From: Enterobacter soli ATCC BAA-2102
GTDB taxonomy: Bacteria; Pseudomonadota; Gammaproteobacteria; Enterobacterales; Enterobacteriaceae
Direction: 5' to 3'
NCBI RefSeq assembly: GCF_001654845.1
Contig: NZ_LXES01000051.1
Coordinates: 246,069-310,068, forward strand
Length of the DNA stretch: 64,000 nt
The translations under genes and the position numbers were made by a program. This document shows positions 53,701-61,777 of the stretch, piece by piece. Below the pieces are notes generated by a model that worked only from the letters and a program-made list of their open reading frames with translations, was not told where the DNA came from and did not search any database. Position 1 is the stretch's first letter; every line of letters starts with the position of its first letter.

Positions 53701-53825
53701 AACATGCGGTAGGGACAGGCGTGATGGGCGGCATGATTTCAGCCACCATCCTGGCCATCTATTTTGTTCCGCTGTTCTTTGTTCTGGTACGTCGCCGCTT
53801 CCCGCTGAAGCCACGTCCGGAATAA
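50712..53825 (+). CDS. acrD: RND multidrug efflux pump AcrD
   Basis: 1037 residues. Inner-membrane RND pump with 12 helices and two large periplasmic loops. Proton relay aspartates D407 and D408 lie in GLLVDDAIVVVENVER, and K near 940 in LSAKNAILIVEFANEM. It exports aminoglycosides and other hydrophilic drugs through AcrA and TolC. Closer to AcrD than AcrB by its context (narQ upstream, ypfM-yffB-dapE downstream). Followed by a strong terminator. Confidence 0.95.
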   Translation: MANFFIDRPIFAWVLAIILCLTGVLAITSLPVEQYPDLAPPNVRITANYPGASAQTLENTVTQVVEQNMTGLDNLMYMSSQSSATGQATVTLSFTAGTDPDEAVQQVQNQLQSAMRKLPQAVQNQGVTVRKTGDTNILTIAFVSTDGSMDKQDIADYVASNIQDPISRINGVGDIDAYGSQYSMRIWLDPNKLNSFQMTATDVTDAIKSQNAQIAVGQLGGTPSVDKQALNATINSQSLLQTPDQFRNITLRVNQDGSEVRLGDVATVEMGAEKYDYLSRFNGNQASGLGIKLASGANEMATAKLVLDRLDELSQYFPHGLEYKVAYETTSFVKASIEDVVKTLLEAIALVFLVMYLFLQNFRATLIPTIAVPVVLLGTFAVLYTFGYSINTLTMFAMVLAIGLLVDDAIVVVENVERIMSEEGLSPRDATRKSMGQIQGALVGIAMVLSAVFIPMAFFGGTTGAIYRQFSITIVSAMVLSVLVAMILTPALCSTILKPLHKGEHHGQKGFFGWFNRMFNRNAARYEAGVGRVLHRSLRWMMIYVVLLGGMVWLFLHLPTSFLPMEDRGMFTTSVQLPSGATQQQTLKVVEKVEHYFFTKEKDNVVSVFSTVGSGPGGNGQNVARMFVRLKDWDERDTKTGTSFAIIERATKAFNKIKEARVFASSPPAISGLGSSAGFDMELQDHAGAGHTALMAARDQLLELAGKDTTLTRVRHNGLDDSPQLQVDIDQRKAQALGVSIDDINDTLQTAWGSSYVNDFMDRGRVKKVYVQSDAQFRMLPDDINRWFVRNNAGSMVPFSAFSSSHWESGSPRLERYDGYSAVEIVGEAAPGVSTGTAMDTMEKLVQQLPSGFGLEWTAMSYQERLSGAQAPALYALSLLVVFLCLAALYESWSVPFSVMLVVPLGVIGALLATWMRGLENDVYFQVGLLTVIGLSAKNAILIVEFANEMNAKGHDLMSATLHACRQRLRPILMTSLAFVFGVLPMATSSGAGSSSQHAVGTGVMGGMISATILAIYFVPLFFVLVRRRFPLKPRPE

Positions 53826-53839
53826 CGCATAACGGGTAT

Positions 53840-53871
53840 AAAAAAGGCGGCTCTTAAGGCCGCCTTTTTAT
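53840..53871 (+). terminator. acrD terminator
   Basis: Stem AAAAAGGCGGC / GCCGCCTTTTT with loop TCTTAAG-like bases. It also lies downstream of ypfM on the minus strand and may end that transcript too. Confidence 0.85.
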
Positions 53872-53936
53872 TGTGTGATTAATTCACACTATGGTTATTT
53901 TAGTTATTTTAGTGCTCTTGCATTTTCTGCTGAAAG

Positions 53937-53996
53937 TCATTTACGAAGCATACCTTCGATAAAATCTTTCCAGTTCCCCAGTTCACGTTCAATCAT
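53937..53996 (-). CDS. ypfM: Small protein YpfM
   Basis: A 19-residue reading frame, MIERELGNWKDFIEGMLRK, that matches the E. coli small protein YpfM, which sits in the same place between acrD and yffB. AAGAGAGG lies 4-5 bases before the ATG. Amphipathic helix likely; no known function. The plus-strand frame over the same bases has no such conservation. Confidence 0.88.
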   Translation of the reverse strand: MIERELGNWKDFIEGMLRK

Positions 53997-54381
53997 AACT
54001 ACCTCTCTTATTATTATGCGCATTCTACGTAAACCCATCATCACTGTGAAGACATTTTAACCAATTACTGTGATAAGCCCCGCGTCTCATCAGGACTTAG
54101 GCTAAATATGAGCGCAGAACCCTAAATTTTATGTGACCAATAGCAATATTTTGAAATAACCATACGCGCGGGTGAGAATTAAATTAATCGCTGACTTTAT
54201 TAGGAATTTAAACAATATGGACATCTATGCTTAAATGATGAAAGAATATTCAGCTTACAGGTGTGAGTTGAATTAAGAAGAATTGTAAATCAGCGATATT
54301 CTGAATGTGTTATATTCCACTTAAGGATATATCCTCGAAATAATTGAACGTTTAACCATCATAAGAACAAAAGGATTCAAC
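53997..54381. other. Gene-free AT-rich interval between ypfM and yffB
   Basis: 385 bases with no convincing gene. It must hold the promoters of ypfM (minus) and yffB (plus). A 12-bp palindrome AGGATATATCCT lies at 54324-54335, 47 bases before yffB. The stretch is much more AT-rich than its surroundings. No tRNA, clear sRNA or repeat was seen. Confidence 0.5.
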
Positions 54382-54738
54382 ATGGTTGTGATGTACGGCA
54401 TTAAAAATTGTGACACCATCAAAAAAGCACGCCGCTGGCTGGAAACGCACGGTGTGGAGTATCGTTTTCATGATTACCGCACCGACGGTCTTGATGCAGA
54501 ATTTCTGCATACCGCTATCGCTGAACTGGGCTGGGAAGCACTGCTGAATACCCGGGGCACGACCTGGAGAAAACTGGACGAATCGCTGCGTGCCAGTATC
54601 AACGACGCGAGCAGCGCGGTTAAACTGATGCTGGAAATGCCAGCAATTATCAAACGCCCATTGCTCTGTGCGCCCGGGCAGCCTATGCTGCTGGGCTTTA
54701 GTGATTCTCTTTATCAGACTTTTTTCGTTGAGGTGTAG
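54382..54738 (+). CDS. yffB: ArsC/Spx-family protein YffB
   Basis: 118 residues, orthologue of E. coli YffB. Thioredoxin-like ArsC fold with one N-terminal cysteine in YGIKNCDTIKKARRWL (about residue 11) and RPLL near the C-terminus. In the family it resembles glutathione-dependent thiol reductases; true substrate unknown. dapE starts three bases after its stop, so they form one operon. Confidence 0.92.
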   Translation: MVVMYGIKNCDTIKKARRWLETHGVEYRFHDYRTDGLDAEFLHTAIAELGWEALLNTRGTTWRKLDESLRASINDASSAVKLMLEMPAIIKRPLLCAPGQPMLLGFSDSLYQTFFVEV

Positions 54739-54741
54739 TCT

Positions 54742-55869
54742 ATGTCATGCCCGGTCATTGAGCTGACTCAGCAGCTTATTCGCCGTCCTTCCCTCAGCCC
54801 GGACGACGCAGGTTGTCAGGCATTAATGATTGAGCGCCTGCGTGCGATCGGTTTTACCGTCGAACGTATGGATTTTGGCGATACGCAGAACTTCTGGGCC
54901 TGGCGCGGCCAGGGTGAAACGCTGGCCTTTGCCGGGCATACCGATGTGGTTCCCGCCGGGGATGCAGACCGCTGGATCAACCCACCGTTCGAACCGACTA
55001 TCCGCGACGGAATGCTGTTTGGCCGTGGCGCGGCAGACATGAAAGGCTCGCTGGCGGCAATGGTCGTTGCAGCGGAACGCTTTGTCGCCCAGCATCCAGA
55101 CCATAAAAACCGCCTCGCGTTTCTGATCACCTCTGATGAAGAAGCCAGCGCGCACAATGGTACCGTGAAGGTCGTTGAAGCGCTGATGGCGCGTAACGAG
55201 CGCCTGGATTACTGCCTGGTGGGTGAGCCATCCAGCACCGAAGTGGTCGGTGATGTGGTGAAAAATGGCCGTCGTGGTTCGCTGACCTGTAATCTGACCA
55301 TTCATGGCGTACAGGGGCACGTTGCTTATCCGCACCTTGCCGACAACCCTGTTCACCGTGCCGCACCAATGCTGAATGAGCTGGTCGCGATTGAGTGGGA
55401 TAAAGGCAATGAATTCTTCCCGCCGACCAGTATGCAAATTGCCAACGTGCAGGCTGGCACGGGCAGCAACAACGTCATTCCGGGTGATTTTTACGTGCAG
55501 TTCAACTTCCGCTTCAGCACCGAGTTGACCGACAAGATGATCAAAGCCCGCGTCGTGGCGCTGCTGGAAAAATATTCACTGCGCTACACGGTTGACTGGT
55601 GGCTTTCGGGTCAGCCATTCCTGACGCAACGCGGGAAACTGGTGGATGCGGTGGTGAACGCTATCGCGCACTATAATGAAATAAAGCCACAACTGTTGAC
55701 GACCGGCGGAACATCAGACGGGCGCTTTATCGCTCGGATGGGTGCGCAGGTTGTAGAACTGGGCCCGGTGAATGCCACCATTCATAAAATTAATGAATGT
55801 GTGAATGCGGCAGATTTGCAGCTGTTGGCCCGCATGTATCAACGTATCATGGAGCAACTCGTCGCCTGA
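54742..55869 (+). CDS. dapE: Succinyl-diaminopimelate desuccinylase
   Basis: 375 residues. Zinc M20-family amidohydrolase of lysine/diaminopimelate synthesis. Metal and catalytic motifs: GHTDVVPAGD (about residues 66-75), GAADMKGSLAAM with the bridging aspartate (about 95-106), DEEASAHNGT (about 133) and the final His in VNATIHKINE (about 349). Downstream of yffB and 25 bases before ypfN. Confidence 0.97.
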   Translation: MSCPVIELTQQLIRRPSLSPDDAGCQALMIERLRAIGFTVERMDFGDTQNFWAWRGQGETLAFAGHTDVVPAGDADRWINPPFEPTIRDGMLFGRGAADMKGSLAAMVVAAERFVAQHPDHKNRLAFLITSDEEASAHNGTVKVVEALMARNERLDYCLVGEPSSTEVVGDVVKNGRRGSLTCNLTIHGVQGHVAYPHLADNPVHRAAPMLNELVAIEWDKGNEFFPPTSMQIANVQAGTGSNNVIPGDFYVQFNFRFSTELTDKMIKARVVALLEKYSLRYTVDWWLSGQPFLTQRGKLVDAVVNAIAHYNEIKPQLLTTGGTSDGRFIARMGAQVVELGPVNATIHKINECVNAADLQLLARMYQRIMEQLVA

Positions 55870-55894
55870 CGATTGCTCTGAGAAGGAATAGCGA

Positions 55895-56092
55895 ATGGAC
55901 TGGCTGGCAAAATATTGGTGGATCCTGGTGTTGGTTTTTTTGGTCGGCGTGTTGCTCAACGTCATTAAAGATCTGAAACGTGTTGACCATAAAAAGTTCC
56001 TTGCTAACAAGCCGGAACTCCCGCCACACCGTGATTTTAACGACAAATGGGATGATGACGACAACTGGCCGAACAAAGACCAGAAGAAGTAA
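55895..56092 (+). CDS. ypfN: Small membrane protein YpfN (UPF0370)
   Basis: 65 residues. One membrane segment (about residues 6-26) and then a charged tail with DKWDDDDNWPNKDQKK at the end. Orthologue of E. coli YpfN. AGAAGGA precedes the start. Third gene of the yffB-dapE-ypfN unit; function unknown. Confidence 0.9.
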   Translation: MDWLAKYWWILVLVFLVGVLLNVIKDLKRVDHKKFLANKPELPPHRDFNDKWDDDDNWPNKDQKK

Positions 56093-56102
56093 TCCTCTCT
56101 AT

Positions 56103-56135
56103 CTCAACGCTCTCCCCTGTGGGGAGAGCGTTGAG
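56103..56135. repeat. Perfect 15-bp palindrome between ypfN and ypfH
   Basis: Arms CTCAACGCTCTCCCC / GGGGAGAGCGTTGAG with loop TGT. Related in its core to the CCCTCTCCC repeats at 24.5 and 29.1 kb. It separates two convergent genes and probably ends both transcripts. Confidence 0.78.
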
Positions 56136-56140
56136 TTTCA

Positions 56141-56836
56141 TCACATAAATTCGACAATATTATCGTCATTCGGCTTACCACCGCTCAGCGCTTCATCGAA
56201 GTAGTGCTTCGGTACGGTATAGCGCAAATGATCGAGCGCAAACTGCATACTGCGATCGTCAATGGCGTGGCCCAAATCATCAACAATATCCAGCGTCACA
56301 TCACCACCACCGCGGATCAGGGCTTCCTGCGCGGCAACCGCATGAGAAAGCTCAATCACCCGGTCTTCACCCCCGTGAATAAGGTGGATAGTGGTCTGCG
56401 TGGTGGCGCTTTGCGGTAAGGTGGCAAAGCGGCCGTTAAAGGCGATTACGCGGGATACCAGTCCTAGCTGCGCTTTGACGCTTTCAAGGGACATAATCGA
56501 CCCCTGGGAGAAACCGATAAGCGCAGTGGCCTCAGCGCCCACGCCGCTCTCTTGCTGCCAGTAGCGAACCGTTTCAATAAAGGTTGGCATAATGGCATCA
56601 ATACGCGCCTGACGATTCTCCTCGGTCACGCCCTGCACGGAGAACCATTGCCGTCCGTTCGGACCGCACGGCTCCACACCGCCGACACTGATAATCATCG
56701 CGTCCGGGAAAAGCGGCGCGAACCAGCTGCCAATCTGACCCATATTGGCGGCATTATCACCAACACCATGAAACAGAAGCAGTAACTGTTTAGCCGGTTT
56801 GTCAGGACGTCGAACAACAAAATGGTCGTGTTTCAT
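56141..56836 (-). CDS. ypfH: Carboxylesterase YpfH
   Basis: 231 residues from MKHDHFVVRRPDK; the 20 codons upstream in frame are not conserved. Alpha/beta hydrolase with nucleophile serine in LIGFSQGSIMSLE (about residue 120), and acid/His near GGEDRVIE and DLGHAIDD. E. coli YpfH shows esterase activity on short-chain esters. Cytosolic. AAGGAG lies upstream of the chosen ATG. Confidence 0.92.
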   Translation of the reverse strand: MKHDHFVVRRPDKPAKQLLLLFHGVGDNAANMGQIGSWFAPLFPDAMIISVGGVEPCGPNGRQWFSVQGVTEENRQARIDAIMPTFIETVRYWQQESGVGAEATALIGFSQGSIMSLESVKAQLGLVSRVIAFNGRFATLPQSATTQTTIHLIHGGEDRVIELSHAVAAQEALIRGGGDVTLDIVDDLGHAIDDRSMQFALDHLRYTVPKHYFDEALSGGKPNDDNIVEFM

Positions 56837-56909
56837 GGCGGTCTCCTTAATTGATGACCTGGATTCTACGCCTCTCGGGGGTAATGACCATGCCACTTTA
56901 CTGAAGAAG

Positions 56910-58910
56910 TCATTGAAAAAATTGCCATTGCAAAATGTCGTGCTTCAGCCGCTGGCAGCGGTCGGCATCCAGATATTCCAGCATCTGCGCCGTTTCAGCG
57001 CGAAGCATGGCCAGAAGCGCTTTTCGCCCGCTGAGCGCCAGTTCAGCACTGAGCGTGACATCATCCTTTTGTCCTTCGATTTTGCCGCGCAGTGCCGGGA
57101 GCGGAGCTTCCACCGTCAGCAACAGACGTGTTAAGGCGGCCACTGATGTGGAAAAGGGCCGATGTGCAAAGGCAAACCCTGCCAGTTCCAGCCAGTCGTC
57201 ATGATTAAGGGTAGCTTCCCAGCCATCTTCCACTGGGATCTGTTCCGCATTCCAGGCCGACAGCACGCGCGCATCCCGGCAAAGCCGCTGATGCGCCTGC
57301 GCACAGAGCTGATGCCCCGCGTCGCTTAATGGCAGTAATGCCATCGCCGTATAACAACCGCTGCTGGCCTCTCGGTGACTGCCCATTCGTACCAGCACAA
57401 AACCGCACTGCTGCCAGAAATGCCAAAGTTCATCGGTGTAGCCAAAACTGACCGACAGGTAATCCTGATGCGCGTGCTGTTTTGCGCTGTGAATAAGCGC
57501 GTGTCCGATACCTTCGCGCTGGCGAGCAGGGTGGACGGCAATTCGGGTGACCCGTCTGCCCGTGAGGGTGGCAGCGAGAGGAGAGCCGCCGTGTGCGGCA
57601 AGAGACTGGGCGACAAGGTTACCGCGTGGGCGCCGAAATCCCGCCCAGACGGCCAGGCTAAGCCCGGTCGTTAACCCTCCCTCATCCACCAGCCACAATG
57701 CCCCGGCGATGGCATCATCGGTTTCTGCCACTGTAAAATGCTGGCCCGGCGCGTCCATCATGCGGCGTAAATCAAGCGGAGAGGTACGATAATGTGCCGC
57801 GCATAACAGCTCATACACGCTGGCGGTTAATTCCGGGTGGCTTTCCCACGCCTGAGGCTCTAACGCCCTGATGCGTACCGCGCTTTTGGGAACACTATCA
57901 ATAAGCGCGTCATCAAACAGCAAGGCTTTTGCGACGACTCGCTCTAGCGGGCAGCCTGCCGCCCAGCGGATCGGGGTGGATAACGTAAAGCGCTGCAACC
58001 CGCTAAACCGGGCGCAAAATTTCAGTAAAAAGCCCCTGCCCGTCCCTTCATAGCCCTGAACGGTGGTGGTGAGCAATACACGGGGGAAACGTCGCACCAG
58101 CTTTTCAAGGAGTGGGCCAGGGATGGCAGCCGCTTCATCAACAATCAGCCAGTCGGCCTGAACGCTGGAGGCCAGCAGTGCATCCGGGGCCATAAAGCGA
58201 TAGTTTTCACCGGCAAAACGGGCAATGACATCCGTAGCCCCTTTGGCGGGCGCGGTCACAACGGCGCTACCGGCTATGCTGTTCAGTAGCATCCCCGCAA
58301 GCGCAGATTTCCCGCGCCCACGCGCTGCCGTGACGGCAGCAACGCCCTCTTGCATAGCCAGAAGTTGTGTCAGGATCGCAGCCTGTTCACGCTGTGGCTC
58401 ACCGTTAGCCGGAAGCCAGTCGTGCGATGGGGGAAGCGACTCAAGATGCAATGCCGAGTGCTGCTGCCATAACACCACATCCGGGTCGGCCGCGATAACC
58501 CGGCTAAAATGGTGGACAAAATGCGGGGTGGCGATGGGTTCTGCGCTGTCGCTCCAGCGCAGAGAGTCGGCGTCTGGCCGCTCTGCCCAGGAGGAAAGCG
58601 GCGGAAGCAGCAATACCAGCAGGCTACCGGCACGTAACGTGCCGCTCAGCGCGGCAAAAGCCGATACGTCAAAGCCGCTGCGGGCATCAAAAATGGCATG
58701 AAGGAACTCCCGCCCCAGCAGCCCGCTTAACGCATCAGGCGCGCTGTACGGCTCAACCGGCGCATGTTGCCCCACCCACAGCCAGTCTCCCCGCAGCTGT
58801 TCGCGTAAGGCCAGCGCCTGCTCATTCGCCCAGTGTTCATCACCGCTCAACACCACCAGATGACGATGCCCTCTGCGCTGTAACTGGCCAGTCAGACGTT
58901 CAAAAGGCAT
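56910..58910 (-). CDS. tmcA: tRNA(Met) cytidine acetyltransferase TmcA
   Basis: 666 residues (E. coli 671). Makes N4-acetylcytidine at the wobble position of elongator tRNA-Met using acetyl-CoA and ATP/GTP. RNA helicase-like domain with Walker A AARGRGKSALAG (about residues 194-205) and DEAAAIPGP as Walker B (about 253). GNAT domain near residues 400-480 with RIAVHPARQREGIGHALI. ypfJ ends three bases upstream, so the two are one operon. Confidence 0.95.
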   Translation of the reverse strand: MPFERLTGQLQRRGHRHLVVLSGDEHWANEQALALREQLRGDWLWVGQHAPVEPYSAPDALSGLLGREFLHAIFDARSGFDVSAFAALSGTLRAGSLLVLLLPPLSSWAERPDADSLRWSDSAEPIATPHFVHHFSRVIAADPDVVLWQQHSALHLESLPPSHDWLPANGEPQREQAAILTQLLAMQEGVAAVTAARGRGKSALAGMLLNSIAGSAVVTAPAKGATDVIARFAGENYRFMAPDALLASSVQADWLIVDEAAAIPGPLLEKLVRRFPRVLLTTTVQGYEGTGRGFLLKFCARFSGLQRFTLSTPIRWAAGCPLERVVAKALLFDDALIDSVPKSAVRIRALEPQAWESHPELTASVYELLCAAHYRTSPLDLRRMMDAPGQHFTVAETDDAIAGALWLVDEGGLTTGLSLAVWAGFRRPRGNLVAQSLAAHGGSPLAATLTGRRVTRIAVHPARQREGIGHALIHSAKQHAHQDYLSVSFGYTDELWHFWQQCGFVLVRMGSHREASSGCYTAMALLPLSDAGHQLCAQAHQRLCRDARVLSAWNAEQIPVEDGWEATLNHDDWLELAGFAFAHRPFSTSVAALTRLLLTVEAPLPALRGKIEGQKDDVTLSAELALSGRKALLAMLRAETAQMLEYLDADRCQRLKHDILQWQFFQ

Positions 58911-58913
58911 GTC

Positions 58914-59783
58914 TTACAGTGCTTTGCCGAAGGTATTGCATTGCGCCGGGTCACCGCTGGCGAAACCGCGTTTAAACCAGGTGTAGCGTTGTTCGGATGT
59001 TCCGTGCGTGAAGCTGTCCGGCACGACGCGGCCCTGGCTTTGCTGCTGGAGACGATCGTCGCCAATGGCCTGCGCGGCGTTTAACGCCTCTTCTAAATCA
59101 CCGGCCTCCAGCACACCTTGCTGCTGCATACTGTGGCCCCAGACACCCGCAAAGCAGTCTGCCTGCAATTCCATACGCACGGAGAGGCGGTTCACTTCCG
59201 CCTGAGAGGCATTTTGTTGCAGCTGGCGGACTTTCGGTTCAATTCCCAGCAGCTTTTGCACGTGATGTCCCACTTCGTGGGCAATGACATAGCCCTGGGC
59301 AAAATCACCATCGGCGCCCAGCTTGCGTTTCATGTCATCGTAGAAAGAGAGGTCGATATAGACGGTGCTGTCAGCCGGGCAATAGAAAGGTCCCATCACC
59401 GACTGGCCGGTGCCGCATCCGGTGCGTGTCGCACCGCGGTACATCACCAGTTTTGGCTGTTGATAGGTACGCCCCATCTTGTCAAAAAGCTGGCCCCAGG
59501 TATCTTCCGTGGTCGCCAGAATAACAGAGGTGAATTTAGCGGCTTCATCTTCATTCGGGCTGATGGAGCGCTGAGTTTGTTGTTGCTGTTGTAGCGGTTC
59601 TCCGGTCATTAAACCGGTAAGATCGACGCCGTAGTAGCCCGCAACCAGCACGATGACCAGCAAAATAATGCCGCCCTTCCCGCCAGGTAAACGGAAACCG
59701 GGGCCACCCATCATCGGGCCACCGCCGCCGCCGCTGCGCCTGTCTTCTACATTGTCACTTTCACGACGCCCTTGCCAGCGCAT
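58914..59783 (-). CDS. ypfJ: Zinc metalloprotease-like protein YpfJ
   Basis: 289 residues from MRWQGRRESDN. The ATG at 59783 has GAGGTGG just upstream; a GTG at 59789 lies inside that ribosome binding site and is rejected. Neutral zinc metallopeptidase family: HEVGHH at about residue 171, with a distal Glu in MELQADCFAGVWGH. One membrane helix near residues 37-56 and a Gly-rich N-terminus. Probably anchored in the inner membrane; substrate unknown. Confidence 0.92.
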   Translation of the reverse strand: MRWQGRRESDNVEDRRSGGGGGPMMGGPGFRLPGGKGGIILLVIVLVAGYYGVDLTGLMTGEPLQQQQQTQRSISPNEDEAAKFTSVILATTEDTWGQLFDKMGRTYQQPKLVMYRGATRTGCGTGQSVMGPFYCPADSTVYIDLSFYDDMKRKLGADGDFAQGYVIAHEVGHHVQKLLGIEPKVRQLQQNASQAEVNRLSVRMELQADCFAGVWGHSMQQQGVLEAGDLEEALNAAQAIGDDRLQQQSQGRVVPDSFTHGTSEQRYTWFKRGFASGDPAQCNTFGKAL

Positions 59784-59867
59784 AACCACCTCGAACTATT
59801 CCATTAACAATAGCTATGATCGTAGGCGGTTAACGGCAAGATTACCATAGGAAACAAAGGTAAGACG

Positions 59868-59891
59868 CCAAAGGATACGTACATCCTTTGG
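59868..59891 (-). other. Hairpin downstream of purC
   Basis: Perfect stem CCAAAGGAT / ATCCTTTGG with a 6-nt loop, just past the purC stop. It has no clear T-run, so it may protect the mRNA end rather than terminate. Confidence 0.5.
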
Positions 59892-59903
59892 CAGAGGCAG
59901 GTA

Positions 59904-60617
59904 TTAGTCGAGCTTAACGCCTAAACGATGAGCAACCGCTTCATAGGCTTCAATCAGGCCACCCAGGCTCTGACGGAAGCGGTCTTTGTCCATTTTATCC
60001 AGCGTTTCTTTGTCCCACAGACGGCTGCCGTCCGGAGAGAATTCATCGCCGAGCACCACTTCGCCTTTGAACAGACCGAATTCCAGTTTGAAGTCGACCA
60101 GGATCAGGCCAGCATCATCAAACAGTTTTTTCAGCACGTCGTTGGCTTTGTAGGTCAGCTCTTTCATGCGCGCCAGGTTCTCTTTGTTCACCCAGCCGAA
60201 GGTTTCGCAGTAAGAGTCGTTGACCATCGGGTCGTGCATTGCATCGTTTTTCAGGAACAGGTCGAACAACGGCGGGTTCAACTCGATACCTTCTTCAATG
60301 CCAAGACGCTTCACCAGGGAGCCCGCGGCACGGTTACGCACAACACACTCAACCGGCACCATATCCAGTTTTTTCACCAGACATTCCGTGTCGGACAGCA
60401 ACGCTTCCATCTGAGTCGGAATGCCCGCTTCGGCCAGTTTGGTCATAATGAAATGGTTGAACTTGTTGTTCACCATACCTTTACGGTCGAACTGCTCAAT
60501 GCGCGCGCCATCCCCTGCTGACGTATCATTGCGGAATTCGAGCACCAACAGATCCGGGTTTTCCGTGCTGTATACGGTTTTCGCTTTGCCACGATACAAC
60601 TCAGCTTGCTTCTGCAT
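59904..60617 (-). CDS. purC: SAICAR synthase (PurC)
   Basis: 237 residues from MQKQAELYRGKAKTVY, the E. coli length. Joins aspartate to CAIR with ATP in purine synthesis. Motifs: GKAKTVYST (about residues 10-18), FRNDTSAGDGAR (about 31-42), VECVVRNRAAGSL (about 90-102) and DFKLEFG (about 175). AGGAG lies 8 bases before this ATG but only 2 before the ATG at 60623, which favours the shorter form. A PurR box lies upstream. Confidence 0.96.
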   Translation of the reverse strand: MQKQAELYRGKAKTVYSTENPDLLVLEFRNDTSAGDGARIEQFDRKGMVNNKFNHFIMTKLAEAGIPTQMEALLSDTECLVKKLDMVPVECVVRNRAAGSLVKRLGIEEGIELNPPLFDLFLKNDAMHDPMVNDSYCETFGWVNKENLARMKELTYKANDVLKKLFDDAGLILVDFKLEFGLFKGEVVLGDEFSPDGSRLWDKETLDKMDKDRFRQSLGGLIEAYEAVAHRLGVKLD

Positions 60618-60669
60618 CTTCATTACTCCTGGTGTGATGATTTGTGTTCAAAACTGGGGATATTATGCC

Positions 60670-60685
60670 ACGCACACGTTTGCGT
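60670..60685. promoter_or_regulatory. PurR box upstream of purC
   Basis: ACGCACACGTTTGCGT matches 15 of 16 bases of the PurR operator ACGCAAACGTTTGCGT. It lies beside a minus-strand -10 CATAAT (60662-60667), about 52 bases upstream of the purC start, where PurR would block transcription when purines are plentiful. Confidence 0.88.
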
Positions 60686-60692
60686 AGCACTA

Positions 60693-60728
60693 AAATAAAA
60701 AGGGCTGGATTAACCAGCCCTCTTTTTT
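60693..60728 (-). terminator. bamC terminator
   Basis: Stem AGGGCTGG / CCAGCCCT with loop ATTAA between an A-run and a T-run. It ends the dapA-bamC transcript just before the purC promoter. Confidence 0.82.
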
Positions 60729-61761
60729 ATTTGCTGAATGCAGCCTGGAAGACTGCGACCAGCGCATCATTCTGCGACTGGGTCAGCGTGTGACCTTTCG
60801 GATCAATAAACTGCAAGCTACTGCGGTTATCGAGGTCACCTACCTGAATTTTGTAGTCGCCCGAGGCCAGATCTGGATCGTGTGCGCCCAGTTCCTGCCA
60901 TGCGCTATCGGACAGCGGCTTGTAGGTTGCCGTCATGCTACCCGTTGAGCGGGTGCTGTCGGTCACTTTCATGCCCACTTTTTCAAGTGTTGCTGGCAGG
61001 CGCTGCCAGGTCTGGTTAAACGGTGCACGCACCACCAGCATTGGCAGACCGGTATCATCTGCGGCGCTTTGAACGTCGAAGGTTGCACCGTTGCGGCTCT
61101 GTGCGGCGTTAGCGGCATCAGTCGCATTTTTGTCCAGCCCTGACGCGATAACGTTCAGCATTTCGGTGCTGTAACGCTGCATTGAGGAAGGATCGGCAAC
61201 CGGCTTACCAGCCTGCTCCAGGTTCAGCAGTTTAACGGTAACAGCCTGCTGGTAACCCTGAGGTTTAACGGAGACTTGATAACGACCACGGTACTGCTGA
61301 TCTTCATCCAGACGGTTCCAGTCAACCCAGTCAGTGGTTAACGTCTGACTGGCGTCATCGCGTTTCGCAATCGCGTAGTTCTTCGACTGAATCACGCTAA
61401 CAACCTGCGGCCACAACGTATTGTTACGACCGTTTTCAACCATCAGAGAAGCCGTATCACCGGTAAACTGGGTACGAGCCCCGCTTACCAGAGCCAGAGG
61501 CTGAGCTGGCGGACGAATATCGAGCGCTTTACCGACCTGGCCACTCCCGTTGGTCACGGGGATATTATAATCGCCGTTCTGGATCGGCAGGATCATTCCC
61601 GCGGGTGCGTGAAGTTCAGCAAGCGGTGTCGCTTCCAGATAGGATTCATCACCGCTCACCTGGCGCTTGTAGCGTGAATCTGAGCTACAGGCAGCGAGCA
61701 GCATAACAAGCGAAACACTCGCAACCTTCGCCAGGCGCGACTTCTGTACTGAATAAGCCAT
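60727..61761 (-). CDS. bamC: Outer-membrane assembly lipoprotein BamC
   Basis: 344 residues from MAYSVQKSRL. Lipobox LLAAC with lipidated C25; the +2 serine predicts the outer membrane. The unstructured N-terminal region SSDSRYKRQVSGDESYLEA binds BamD. Two helix-grip domains follow. Subunit of the BAM complex that inserts beta-barrel proteins. It starts 16 bases after dapA, forming a dapA-bamC operon. A TTG three bases upstream is not the likely start. Confidence 0.95.
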   Translation of the reverse strand: MAYSVQKSRLAKVASVSLVMLLAACSSDSRYKRQVSGDESYLEATPLAELHAPAGMILPIQNGDYNIPVTNGSGQVGKALDIRPPAQPLALVSGARTQFTGDTASLMVENGRNNTLWPQVVSVIQSKNYAIAKRDDASQTLTTDWVDWNRLDEDQQYRGRYQVSVKPQGYQQAVTVKLLNLEQAGKPVADPSSMQRYSTEMLNVIASGLDKNATDAANAAQSRNGATFDVQSAADDTGLPMLVVRAPFNQTWQRLPATLEKVGMKVTDSTRSTGSMTATYKPLSDSAWQELGAHDPDLASGDYKIQVGDLDNRSSLQFIDPKGHTLTQSQNDALVAVFQAAFSK

Positions 61762-61777
61762 CAAATCTCCCTAAACT

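Noticed and set aside
53875..54060. 61-residue plus-strand reading frame overlapping ypfM
   Set aside because: No ribosome binding site and no conservation; the minus-strand ypfM explains the region.
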